DNA of 15,768 nucleotides from JBIOHJ01 sp044448905 (lineage in GTDB: Bacteria; Bacteroidota; Bacteroidia; AKYH767-A; OLB10): NCBI GenBank assembly GCA_044448905.1, contig JBIOHJ010000080.1, positions 1 through 15,768 on the forward strand. The letters run 5' to 3'. The translations under genes and the position numbers were made by a program. The notes below the pieces were generated by a model. It saw only the letters and a list, made by a program, of their open reading frames with translations, did no database searches and was not told where the DNA came from. Shown in pieces: positions 6,268 to 13,003 of this stretch (position 1 is the stretch's first letter; each line of letters opens with the position of its first letter).

Positions 6268-6848
6268 CCAATCATAAACATTTCCTTGCTGCTGCTTTGC
6301 GTGCTTTTGGGACGGAGAATGTGCACTTCGGTAAAATATTTTTTCAGCTCATCGCGAAAGGGCATGGTATCTTCTCCTTCAAACATTTTGCAAACAAAAT
6401 TTCCGTTTGGCTTTAAAAACTTTTTTGCTGTTTCCAAAGCAAGTACGCATAAATCATAAGAGCGTGCCTGGTCGGTAAATTTATTGCCTGTGGTGTTGGG
6501 AGCCATATCGGAAATTACGCAGTCAAATAATTGATGAGTTAATGAGTTGATGAATTGGTGAATTACATCATCATTGAGTTCGTTTAAATCGGTAACTACG
6601 AAAACGGCATTGGGTAAACTAATGGTTACGGGTTTTAAATCTATTCCTAATATTTTTCCTTTGTCGCCAACTTTTTTTGAAGCATATTGCGCCCACGAGC
6701 CGGGCGATGCGCCTAAGTCCATTATATAATCTCCGGCATGGATTATTTTAAAGCGGTTATCAATTTCCTCTAATTTGTAAATGGAACGCGCTGCAAAATT
6801 TTCTTGCTTTGCTTTGCGGGCGTAGTGGTCGTTAGGTTTGTAAGGCAT
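6252..6848 (-). CDS. rlmE: 23S rRNA 2'-O-methyltransferase RlmE (FtsJ/RrmJ)
   Basis: A 198-residue protein that would methylate the ribose of U2552 in 23S rRNA (E. coli numbering) during late 50S assembly, using S-adenosylmethionine. The SAM-binding motif MDLGASPGSW spans residues 43-52. The K-D-K-E catalytic tetrad is visible as Lys25 (IYKLEE), Asp114 (SDMAPN), Lys154 (CKMF) and Glu189 (SKEMF). The length is normal for the family. Two oddities are encoded in the DNA: an 8-bp-period repeat covers the helix before motif SDMAP (residues about 94-107), and the C-terminal RHKT tail falls in a 7-bp repeat array. Neither disturbs the core. It follows hslR by 39 bp on the same strand and may share its transcript. 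Confidence 0.95.
   Translation of the reverse strand: MPYKPNDHYARKAKQENFAARSIYKLEEIDNRFKIIHAGDYIMDLGASPGSWAQYASKKVGDKGKILGIDLKPVTISLPNAVFVVTDLNELNDDVIHQFINSLTHQLFDCVISDMAPNTTGNKFTDQARSYDLCVLALETAKKFLKPNGNFVCKMFEGEDTMPFRDELKKYFTEVHILRPKSTQSSSKEMFMIGRHKT
6529..6568 (-). repeat. 8-bp-period repeat within rlmE
   Basis: Plus-strand units are AATTGATG, AGTTAATG, AGTTGATG, AATTGGTG, AATTACAT. On the coding strand this gives a 24-base, 8-residue periodicity (HQF at 97-99 and HQL at 105-107). The segment has about the same length as the matching part of E. coli RlmE, so it seems to have replaced an ordinary helix and not to be an added insert. Confidence 0.65.
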
Positions 6849-6854
6849 TGGGGA

Positions 6855-6882
6855 AATTATGAATTAAGAATTATAAGTTAGA
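6855..6882. repeat. Four-unit 7-bp tandem array between hslR and rlmE
   Basis: Units AATTATG, AATTAAG, AATTATA, AGTTAGA fill most of the 39-bp spacer. They keep exact 7-base phase, but the unit is AT-rich, so chance is a greater worry here than for the other arrays. Confidence 0.55.
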
Positions 6883-6887
6883 GATTT

Positions 6888-7268
6888 TCAAAAGTCTAAA
6901 AAATCGTCCAATGCTCTTCGCTCTTTTTTTGTGGGCCTTCCTTCGCCCTTCATGCGGTAAGTTCGGACAGCAATGGCGTGAAGCTTCATGCGTTCAATTT
7001 CTTCTGCGGGAGTTACCTCTTTATAAAAATCAACAACCTGTTTTGCCGACATTCTTTTATCGGCAATATCAATTACTTCGTATTGAAATGTAAATGCTTT
7101 TTTCCGGACGAAAATTATTTCTCCTTTTTTCACATGATGAGATGCCTTAACAGGATTCCCGTTAATCACAATTTTTCCGTTCTCGCAATTTTCAGCAGCA
7201 AGCGAACGGGTTTTAAAAATCCTCACTGCCCACAGATATTTGTCAATCCGGACTTTGTCAATTGTCAT
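6888..7268 (-). CDS. hslR: S4-domain RNA-binding protein, Hsp15/HslR-like
   Basis: A 126-residue protein of the heat-shock protein 15 family. In E. coli, Hsp15 binds 50S subunits that still carry peptidyl-tRNA after a premature dissociation and helps to recycle them. The S4 domain covers residues 6-55 (VRIDKYLWAVRIFKTRSLAAENCENG, then KIVINGNPVKASHHVKKGEII), the usual alpha-L RNA-binding surface. The C-terminal half has the family signature GRPTKKERRALDDF at 112-125. Length and start (ATG at 7268) are normal. It is upstream of rlmE on the same strand, and both act on the large ribosomal subunit. Whether heat controls this copy cannot be seen from the sequence. Confidence 0.9.
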   Translation of the reverse strand: MTIDKVRIDKYLWAVRIFKTRSLAAENCENGKIVINGNPVKASHHVKKGEIIFVRKKAFTFQYEVIDIADKRMSAKQVVDFYKEVTPAEEIERMKLHAIAVRTYRMKGEGRPTKKERRALDDFLDF

Positions 7269-7290
7269 TTGTAATACATTAAACTTTGAA

Positions 7291-7330
7291 TGCAGACGAT
7301 TTTGTCTGCATCCAGACTGAAACGTCTGGA
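7291..7330. repeat. Twin 20-bp hairpins in the hslR-ychF divergent spacer
   Basis: Two perfect inverted repeats sit end to end. The first has arms TGCAGAC and GTCTGCA (7291-7297, 7304-7310); the second has arms TCCAGAC and GTCTGGA (7311-7317, 7324-7330). Both loops are 6 bases and both share the CAGAC core. The pair ends 8 bp upstream of the ychF -7 box. It could be a REP-like dispersed element, a tandem operator, or an RNA structure in the hslR leader. Confidence 0.75.
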
Positions 7331-7338
7331 CTTTCGCC

Positions 7339-7346
7339 TACTTTTG
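7339..7346 (+). promoter_or_regulatory. Bacteroidota -7 promoter box of ychF
   Basis: TACTTTTG is an exact TAnnTTTG match, 26 bp before the ATG at 7373. It lies inside the longer reading frame that extends to 7286, which is a further reason to reject that upstream start. Confidence 0.6.
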
Positions 7347-7372
7347 CGCCCTTAAAATTATCAGCCAAAATT

Positions 7373-8473
7373 ATGGGTTTAAAATGTGGTATTGTAGGGT
7401 TGCCTAATGTGGGTAAATCCACTTTATTTAATTGCTTATCGAACGCCAAAGCACAGGCGGCAAATTTCCCTTTTTGTACAATTGAGCCCAACCTCGGAGT
7501 AATTACCGTACCCGATGAACGATTGAATAAGCTTGCTGAAATTGTAAAACCGCAAAAGATAACACCCACTACAGTTGAAATTGTTGACATTGCAGGTTTG
7601 GTAAAAGGAGCCAGCAAGGGTGAAGGTTTGGGAAACCAGTTTTTAGCAAACATCCGCGAAACCGAAGCCATTATTCATATACTCCGTTGTTTTGATGATC
7701 CGAATATCATACATGTTGATGGCTCGGTAAACCCGGTTCGTGATAAAGAAACTATTGATATTGAACTCGGCCTTAAAGACCTTGAAACGATTGAAAAAAA
7801 AATTCAGCGGGTTGAAAAGATTGCAAAGGTTGGGAATGATAAAGAAGCTAAGAAAGAATACGAAACGCTTCTTATATATAAGAAGCATCTCGAGTCGGGA
7901 CAACCTGCCCGTTCAGCACCGGTTGCCGATGAAGACCGTAAATACGCAGCCGATAGTTTTTTATTGACTGAAAAACCTGTGATGTATGTATGCAACGTGG
8001 ACGAACGCTCTCTCCTAACCGGAAATAAATATGTTGACGCAGTTAAAGAGGCAACCAAAAATGAAAAAACCGAGTTGCTCATAATTGATGCTGCCATAGA
8101 AGCTGAAATTGCCACATTGGAAACTTTCGAGGAACGACAGATGTTTTTAAATGATTTGGGATTGACTGAATCGGGTGTTTCAAAGCTTGTACATTCCGCT
8201 TACCATTTGCTCGACCTTCAAACATTTTTTACTGCCGGGGAAAAAGAAGTTCGTGCCTGGACATTTCATAAAGGAATGACTGCACCGCAAACAGCGGGAA
8301 TCATTCATACCGATTTTGAAAAAGGTTTTATCCGTGCCGAAGTAATTAAATTATCCGATTACTTTAAATACGGAACAGAGCAAGCTTGCAAAGAAGCCGG
8401 TAAAATGTCGGTTGAAGGAAAGGAGTATCTTGTACAGGATGGAGATGTGATATTTTTCAGGTTTAATGTTTAG
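7373..8473 (+). CDS. ychF: Ribosome-binding ATPase/GTPase YchF (OLA1 family)
   Basis: A 366-residue cytoplasmic P-loop protein of the Obg-related group that prefers ATP and binds the ribosome; proposed roles include control of translation and of the oxidative stress response. The start is the ATG at 7373 (MGLKCGIVGLPNVGKS), which matches the family. A longer frame adds 29 residues without similarity and runs through the hairpins and promoter. Motifs: P-loop GLPNVGKS at 9-16, G3 DIAG at 72-75 in DIAGLVKGASKGEGLGNQFL, and NVDE at 208-211 in place of NKxD, as usual in YchF. A charged helical segment lies at about 128-175, and a TGS domain at about 280-366. It is convergent with the sigma factor gene downstream. 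Confidence 0.97.
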   Translation: MGLKCGIVGLPNVGKSTLFNCLSNAKAQAANFPFCTIEPNLGVITVPDERLNKLAEIVKPQKITPTTVEIVDIAGLVKGASKGEGLGNQFLANIRETEAIIHILRCFDDPNIIHVDGSVNPVRDKETIDIELGLKDLETIEKKIQRVEKIAKVGNDKEAKKEYETLLIYKKHLESGQPARSAPVADEDRKYAADSFLLTEKPVMYVCNVDERSLLTGNKYVDAVKEATKNEKTELLIIDAAIEAEIATLETFEERQMFLNDLGLTESGVSKLVHSAYHLLDLQTFFTAGEKEVRAWTFHKGMTAPQTAGIIHTDFEKGFIRAEVIKLSDYFKYGTEQACKEAGKMSVEGKEYLVQDGDVIFFRFNV

Positions 8474-8498
8474 CACAGGGTTCCCTTAAAACATCTTT

Positions 8499-8531
8499 AA
8501 AAAAGACCGTCCCGCCTTAGGCGGGACGGTC
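8499..8531 (-). terminator. Intrinsic terminator after the primary sigma factor gene
   Basis: A perfect 12-bp GC-rich stem (8505-8516 with 8520-8531, three-base loop) is followed on the minus strand by six T residues (8499-8504). It fits termination of the minus-strand sigma gene. On the plus strand no T-run follows the stem, so it is probably weaker for ychF. Confidence 0.85.
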
Positions 8532-8551
8532 TCTGCAAAAAAGAAGAGAAA

Positions 8552-9424
8552 TTACTGTGCTATGTGCGCCCTGAGCAAATTACCTTTGGCTGCACTGTGA
8601 CGCAATCTTTTAATACCGCTGTCTTTAATCTGGCGTACACGTTCGCGTGTCATATTAAGCTTGCTGCTTATTTCTTCGAGTGTAAATGCGCGGGGTTCTC
8701 CAATTCCGTAAAACAAACGCAACACATCACTTTCTTTATTTGGCAATGAATTGAGCGAGCGCATAACATCATGATGAACCGATTCAGCCATCAAAATATC
8801 ATCAGTATGAGGAGTAGTGGTGTTTGCCATTACATCGAGCAAGCTGCCTGAATCTTCTTTTGAATCAAGCGGTGCATCAACCGAAACAGCTTTGCCCGAA
8901 GTTCCCATTACTTCACGAATCTGCTCTTTAGTCATTTCTAGAACATTCGATAATTCATCAGCGCTGGGTTCTCTTTCAAATTCCTGCTCAAGCTGAATAA
9001 ACGCTTTACGGATTTTATTTAAAGCTCCGAGCTTGTTCAATGGGAGCCTAACTATTCGTGCCTGTTCTGCCAAAGCCTGTAAAATAGACTGGCGAATCCA
9101 CCACACTGCATATGAGATAAATTTAAACCCTTTGGTTTCATCAAACTTCTTTGCTGCTTTTATCAAACCTAAGTTGCCTTCGTTAATCAAATCGAGCAAG
9201 CTCAACCCCTGGTTTTGGTATTGCTTGGCAACCGACACAACAAAACGCAGGTTGGCTTTTACTAATTTATCTAAAGCCGCCTGGTCGCCTTCACGGATTC
9301 TGCGGGCTAAACGGGGCTCTTCATCAGGGGTAATCATGCTCTCTTTAGCAATATCCTGGAGATATTTCTCAAGCGAGGCACTATCCCTGTTGGTAATTGA
9401 CTGGGTAATTTTAAGCTGTCTCAT
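8552..9424 (-). CDS. rpoD: Primary RNA polymerase sigma factor RpoD/SigA, Bacteroidota type
   Basis: A 290-residue sigma-70 protein beginning MRQLKITQSITNRDS, the typical opening of the primary sigma factor in Bacteroidota; these lack the long region 1.1 seen in E. coli. Region 1.2 is around 14-45. Region 2 is around 50-125 and includes NLRFVVSVAKQYQNQGL, DLINEGNLGLIKA and the -10-recognition helix KGFKFISYAVWWIRQSI at 98-114. Region 3 follows, and region 4.2 holds the helix-turn-helix at about 248-275 (TLEEISSKLNMTRERVRQIK). It should recognise the TAnnTTTG boxes seen across this window. A hairpin terminator follows. Its own upstream region shows no exact TAnnTTTG box but does contain a sigma-54-like site. 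A non-primary paralogue cannot be excluded without the rest of the genome. Confidence 0.95.
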   Translation of the reverse strand: MRQLKITQSITNRDSASLEKYLQDIAKESMITPDEEPRLARRIREGDQAALDKLVKANLRFVVSVAKQYQNQGLSLLDLINEGNLGLIKAAKKFDETKGFKFISYAVWWIRQSILQALAEQARIVRLPLNKLGALNKIRKAFIQLEQEFEREPSADELSNVLEMTKEQIREVMGTSGKAVSVDAPLDSKEDSGSLLDVMANTTTPHTDDILMAESVHHDVMRSLNSLPNKESDVLRLFYGIGEPRAFTLEEISSKLNMTRERVRQIKDSGIKRLRHSAAKGNLLRAHIAQ

Positions 9425-9779
9425 TATATTATTTCTGGTTTTTTGTTATTAGAATAAATGGTGTTTTACTGATAAGACGTTTAAGGATGGCTCAAAGTTG
9501 GTGCCATGGCTTTTTTTATATTTCTTTTGACAATTAGCTGACAATAGTTCAGTTCATTTAAAGTGTTAGGCATCTTAACGAAAGCAGATTTTAAAATATT
9601 GTATGGGGAACAAAAAAATATTTGAAAACTGAAAGAACTTAAAACCAATGGATTGATTACTTATTGTTTCTTTATTTTAATGGACACAAGGTATAATAAG
9701 TTTAATGAATTTCAACTAAAGATTTGGTAAAAAATCAAAATAATTCCTAACATTTAAATGTGAGAAAACAAAAAGCTGT
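9425..9779. other. 355-bp gene-free stretch between der and the sigma factor gene
   Basis: No supported gene lies here. It should hold the promoter and leader of the sigma gene (transcribed leftward) and the 3' end of der. Visible items are the sigma-54-like site at 9491-9506, a direct repeat TGACAAT at 9528-9534 and 9539-9545 (11 bp apart, one helical turn), and a weak palindrome at 9750-9761. No convincing terminator for der is seen, and no RNA gene. Confidence 0.6.
9491..9506 (-). promoter_or_regulatory. Sigma-54-like promoter candidate for the primary sigma factor gene
   Basis: The minus strand reads TGGCAC, five bases, then TTGAG, against a consensus of TGGCAC-N5-TTGCW. The GG and the second doublet are correctly spaced, but the conserved GC at -12 is GA. 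Transcription would begin about 55 bases before the ATG. An alternative -7-like CAACTTTG overlaps the same bases. Confidence 0.3.
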
Positions 9780-11099
9780 TCAGGAATCTTTACCGGTATC
9801 CTTATTCCGGAAATGAATAGAGATTGGAACTCCCTCAAAATCAAAATTTTCGCGCATTTTATTTTCAATATATCTTCGATAAGATTCAGGAACATATTGA
9901 GGTAGGTTGGTAAAAAATGCAAACCGGGGAGTATCGGTTGGAAGTTGCATGACATACTTTATGCTTATAGTTTTTCCTTTTACATAGGGTGGGGGATGAG
10001 ATTCAATAAAAGGTAAAATCAGTTTATTGAGTTTTGAGGTTGGTATTTTTTGTTTCCGGTTTTTAAAAACTTCGAGGGCAGTAGAAAGCGCTTTATGAAT
10101 TCGCTGCTTGTCGGTTACCGAAATATACAGGATGGGTACATTAACAAAAGGAACCGTGTGCTCTCTTACAGCAATATCATAAGCTTTCACATTTTTTTCC
10201 TTTTCTGGAATCAAATCCCATTTATTAACAAGAATTACAATTCCTTTTTTATTGCGATCGGCTAAATGAAAAATATTAATATCCTGAACAGTCATTCCTT
10301 TTGTAGCATCAATCATCAAAAGGCATACATCGGCTTCTTCAATGGAACGAATTGCACGCATCACTGAATAAAACTCAATGTCTTCTTTAACTTTATTTTT
10401 CCTTCGAATGCCGGCTGTATCTACTAAGAAAAAATCGAAACCATAAGATTGGTAGCGAACATAAATAGAATCGCGGGTAGTTCCGGCAACAGGTGTTACA
10501 ATGGTTCTTTTTTCACCAATCAATTCATTTAACAAAGATGATTTGCCAACATTGGGCTGACCAATAATAGCAATCTTTGGAATATTGGGATCTAAAGGAG
10601 GTTCTACTTTTATATCTTTTATTAAGGCGTCAAGCAATTCACCGGTACCTGAACCGCTCGCTGATGAAATAGGGTAGATTTCACCAAGCCCTAATTTGTA
10701 AAACTCACCGGTCTCTAAATCCCGCTGATAATGGTCGACTTTGTTTACAACTACAAAAATTTTCTTTTTTGATTTTCTCAACAATTTAGCAACTTCCTGG
10801 TCAAGGTCAGTTAAGCCTGTTGTTACATCAACAAGGAAAAGAATTACCGAAGCCTCGTCAATGGCAAGCTGCACCTGGCTCCTTATTTCAGTAGCAAAAT
10901 CATCCTCTTTGTCAAAAACATATCCACCGGTATCAATTACCGAAAATGTTTTCCCATTCCATTCCGACTTGCCGTAATTCCGATCGCGGGTAACTCCGCT
11001 TATTTCATCAACAATGGCGTCCCGAGATTCGGTAAGCCGGTTAAATAAAGTTGATTTGCCTACATTTGGTCTTCCCACTATGGCTACTATATTACTCAT
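9780..11099 (-). CDS. der: Ribosome-assembly GTPase Der (EngA)
   Basis: A 439-residue essential GTPase with two tandem G domains, needed for 50S subunit maturation. The first domain has P-loop GRPNVGKS at 9-16, TRD at 37-39 in switch I, DTGG at 56-59 and NKVD at 119-122. The second has GQPNVGKS at 180-187, TTRD at 207-210, DTAG at 227-230 and NKWD at 292-295. The C-terminal KH-like domain covers about 340-439 (NKLILPFIESHPPP near 367). Every nucleotide-binding motif is intact and the length is typical. The gene follows era by 42 bp on the same strand, so both are likely on one transcript. This pairs a 30S assembly GTPase with a 50S one. Confidence 0.97.
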   Translation of the reverse strand: MSNIVAIVGRPNVGKSTLFNRLTESRDAIVDEISGVTRDRNYGKSEWNGKTFSVIDTGGYVFDKEDDFATEIRSQVQLAIDEASVILFLVDVTTGLTDLDQEVAKLLRKSKKKIFVVVNKVDHYQRDLETGEFYKLGLGEIYPISSASGSGTGELLDALIKDIKVEPPLDPNIPKIAIIGQPNVGKSSLLNELIGEKRTIVTPVAGTTRDSIYVRYQSYGFDFFLVDTAGIRRKNKVKEDIEFYSVMRAIRSIEEADVCLLMIDATKGMTVQDINIFHLADRNKKGIVILVNKWDLIPEKEKNVKAYDIAVREHTVPFVNVPILYISVTDKQRIHKALSTALEVFKNRKQKIPTSKLNKLILPFIESHPPPYVKGKTISIKYVMQLPTDTPRFAFFTNLPQYVPESYRRYIENKMRENFDFEGVPISIHFRNKDTGKDS

Positions 11100-11141
11100 T
11101 TTCTCTTTGTCTTAAATAAATCATTTATTGTACCGAATTGG

Positions 11142-12020
11142 TTACTCATCGTATCCAAAGCGTTTCAGTTTTTGCTCATCATCTCTCCACTTATCGCTAA
11201 TCTTTACAGTAAGGCTTAGGAAAATTTTTTTTTGCAGGAATTTTTCCAAATGAAGCCGTGCTTCTGTACCGGTTCTCTTTATAGCTTCGCCTTTATGCCC
11301 GAGTATGATTGCTTTTTGCGATTCGCGCATTACATATATAATCGCATTAATCTTAATTATTTTTTCTTCTTCTTTAAACGAGTCAATCACCACTTCAACA
11401 CTATATGGAATTTCTTTCTGATAATTCAATAATATTTTTTCGCGTATTATTTCAGATGCCATAAAACGCTCGCTGCGGTCGGTAATATCATCTTTTGAAA
11501 AGTAGGGAGGGCTTTCGGGCAAATACTCAATAATTTTTTTCTGCAAAGTTTTGAGATTAAAATTTTCAAGTGCCGAAACCGGGATCAGTTCAGCCGGCTT
11601 CAAAATTTTTTTCCAGTAATCAGCCATCAGCTCCAGTTTATCCTGATCAGATAAATCAATCTTACTGATCGCTACAAATAAAGGTTGTTTTAGTTTTTTA
11701 ATTTTTTTCAAAACCTCTTCATCGGCAACTTTTTCGCCTGCTTCTACAACAAGAATCACAATATCCGATTCGGGAAAAGAACTGTCAACGCTTTTCATCA
11801 TTTTGCTATGAAGCTTGTAGACAGGTTGCAAAATGCCGGGAGTATCAGAAAAAATAATCTGAAAATTTTCCCCATTCAAAACCCCTTTAATAAGGTGCCG
11901 TGTGGTTTGCGCTTTATGTGTAACGATTGATAAATCTTCGCCCAACAATTTATTCATTAATGTTGATTTTCCAACATTAGGTTTACCTACAATAGAAACA
12001 AATCCGGCTTTGTGTGACAT
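11142..12020 (-). CDS. era: Ribosome-assembly GTPase Era
   Basis: A 292-residue GTPase that binds the 3' end of 16S rRNA and takes part in 30S maturation. G1 is GKPNVGKS at 12-19, G2 lies at QTTRH 38-42, G3 is DTPG at 59-62. G4 reads SKID at 119-122 where NKxD is expected, a one-base change (AGT for AAT). G5 is in PVSAL at 147-151. The C-terminal KH domain includes ERFMASEIIREKIL at 184-197 and the GHKG loop at 241-244. The length is typical. Only 16 bp separate the ATG from the terminator that follows the initiator tRNA gene, and I see no promoter in that gap. Era may therefore depend on read-through from the tRNA promoter. Confidence 0.96.
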   Translation of the reverse strand: MSHKAGFVSIVGKPNVGKSTLMNKLLGEDLSIVTHKAQTTRHLIKGVLNGENFQIIFSDTPGILQPVYKLHSKMMKSVDSSFPESDIVILVVEAGEKVADEEVLKKIKKLKQPLFVAISKIDLSDQDKLELMADYWKKILKPAELIPVSALENFNLKTLQKKIIEYLPESPPYFSKDDITDRSERFMASEIIREKILLNYQKEIPYSVEVVIDSFKEEEKIIKINAIIYVMRESQKAIILGHKGEAIKRTGTEARLHLEKFLQKKIFLSLTVKISDKWRDDEQKLKRFGYDE

Positions 12021-12036
12021 TTTATTGAAGGGCTAT

Positions 12037-12074
12037 AAAAAAAACTTTCCGTCCTGATTAATCGGGACGGAAAG
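12037..12074 (-). terminator. Intrinsic terminator after tRNA-fMet, upstream of era
   Basis: On the minus strand a 10-bp perfect stem (12045-12054 with 12065-12074), extended through the loop by GATT/AATC pairing, is followed by eight T residues (12037-12044). It begins eight bases after the tRNA 3' end. Because era starts just after it, it may also act as an attenuator of era and der. Confidence 0.85.
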
Positions 12075-12081
12075 CTCTGAT

Positions 12082-12156
<75 letters not shown>

Positions 12157-12171
12157 CTGTTTTTTGGACTG

Positions 12172-12179
12172 CAAATGTA
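12172..12179 (-). promoter_or_regulatory. Bacteroidota -7 promoter box of tRNA-fMet
   Basis: The minus strand reads TACATTTG, an exact TAnnTTTG match, ending 15 bases before the mature 5' end of the tRNA. No clear -33 TTG is seen. Confidence 0.55.
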
Positions 12180-12199
12180 TTCTATCTTATGATACGGGC

Positions 12200-12233
12200 A
12201 AAAAAAAGTCCCGATTTTTTTCGGGACTTTTTT
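12200..12233. terminator. Intrinsic terminator after the histone-like gene
   Basis: Arms AAGTCCCGA (12206-12214) and TCGGGACTT (12221-12229) are flanked by A- and T-runs on both sides. It can work in either direction, but only the minus-strand histone-like gene reads into it. Confidence 0.85.
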
Positions 12234-12251
12234 GTTTCTACAAAAGTACGC

Positions 12252-12797
12252 TTAAAACTTTTCTCCTTCAGGTTTTACATCATCCTCATCATCCTCTTCG
12301 TCATCATCATGGGTAAGAAGTTCGCCCCATTCGCGGGTAGGGCCTCCCATATTTTCACGAAATTCATCGAGCTTTTCATCTTCATGCCCCGGACCACTAC
12401 CTATATCAATAATATTTTCAGTTCCCAATAATTCTTCAACTGGCGGAGGCGCCATTGGTATTTCTTTTATTCTTTCAATTTTCGGTTTAGGGATTACAGG
12501 TGACGGTATTGCTGCTGTTTTTTTTGCAGCACGCTTATCGGCAGCCTTTTTTACAATTTTCTTTACAGTCTTCTTTACAGCCTTCTTAACTTTCTTAACT
12601 TTCTTTACGGCCTTTTTAACAGCTTTCTTAACCGCCTTCCTGGCAACAACTTTTTTTGCTTTTGCTTTATTAGCCTTTTTTTTAACTGGCTTTTTAGCTT
12701 TGGTTTTTTTTGCTGTTTTCTTTTTTGATGAAGATTTTTTTGCAGAAGCTTTACGGGCTTTTGAAGTTTTGCCTTTCGATTTCTTTTTTGTTGCCAT
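12252..12797 (-). CDS. Histone H1-like lysine-rich protein with acidic C-terminal tail
   Basis: A 181-residue protein with strongly two-part charge. The first 93 residues contain 44 lysines, with Ala, Ser, Thr and Val between. Residues 54-84 form a repeat of the type VKKAVKK, with 3- and 4-residue spacing. This resembles the C-terminal tail of eukaryotic histone H1 and bacterial H1-like proteins, which bind DNA without sequence preference. A Pro-rich joint (95-120, with SPVIPKPK and MAPPPVEE) leads to an acidic segment that ends in ten consecutive Asp/Glu residues at 164-173. I infer nucleoid binding by the N-terminal part, with the acidic tail perhaps competing for it or binding partners. 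The DNA itself is repetitive, so copy-number changes in the KK units are likely between strains. RNA or ribosome binding is an alternative. Confidence 0.85.
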   Translation of the reverse strand: MATKKKSKGKTSKARKASAKKSSSKKKTAKKTKAKKPVKKKANKAKAKKVVARKAVKKAVKKAVKKVKKVKKAVKKTVKKIVKKAADKRAAKKTAAIPSPVIPKPKIERIKEIPMAPPPVEELLGTENIIDIGSGPGHEDEKLDEFRENMGGPTREWGELLTHDDDEEDDEDDVKPEGEKF

Positions 12798-12848
12798 GGG
12801 TTTATGAATTAAAATTTTGTTTAGGGTAATTGGTAAAAATCATTGACA

Positions 12849-12856
12849 CAAATTTA
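12849..12856 (-). promoter_or_regulatory. Possible -7 box of the histone-like gene
   Basis: The minus strand reads TAAATTTG, an exact TAnnTTTG match 51 bp before the ATG. The surrounding DNA is very AT-rich, which raises the chance of a random match. Confidence 0.4.
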
Positions 12857-12965
12857 AAAGCAAAAAACTGACATTTTAAAATTATATGCAAATTTTTTTT
12901 GTTTTTTTTCGTTTACAGATGCCCCCTGCTTTTAAAAGCCTTTAAAGATTGACAACATAATTTTT

Positions 12966-12973
12966 TACTTTTG
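12966..12973 (+). promoter_or_regulatory. Bacteroidota -7 promoter box of the lipoprotein-GNAT-DinB run
   Basis: TACTTTTG is an exact TAnnTTTG match, 30 bp before the ATG at 13004. A TTGAC lies at 12949-12953, but its spacing is shorter than usual for a -33 element. Confidence 0.5.
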
Positions 12974-13003
12974 TTTCCGTTATAGCAACGATACTTACTA
13001 ATT

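Noticed and set aside
7286..7372. N-terminal extension of YchF by 29 residues
   Set aside because: It translates the twin hairpins and the -7 box; the family starts at MGLKCGIVG.
9750..9761. Palindrome as a terminator for der
   Set aside because: ACATTTAAATGT is pure AT-rich pairing apart from its outer pairs and has no T-run directly after it; too weak to call.
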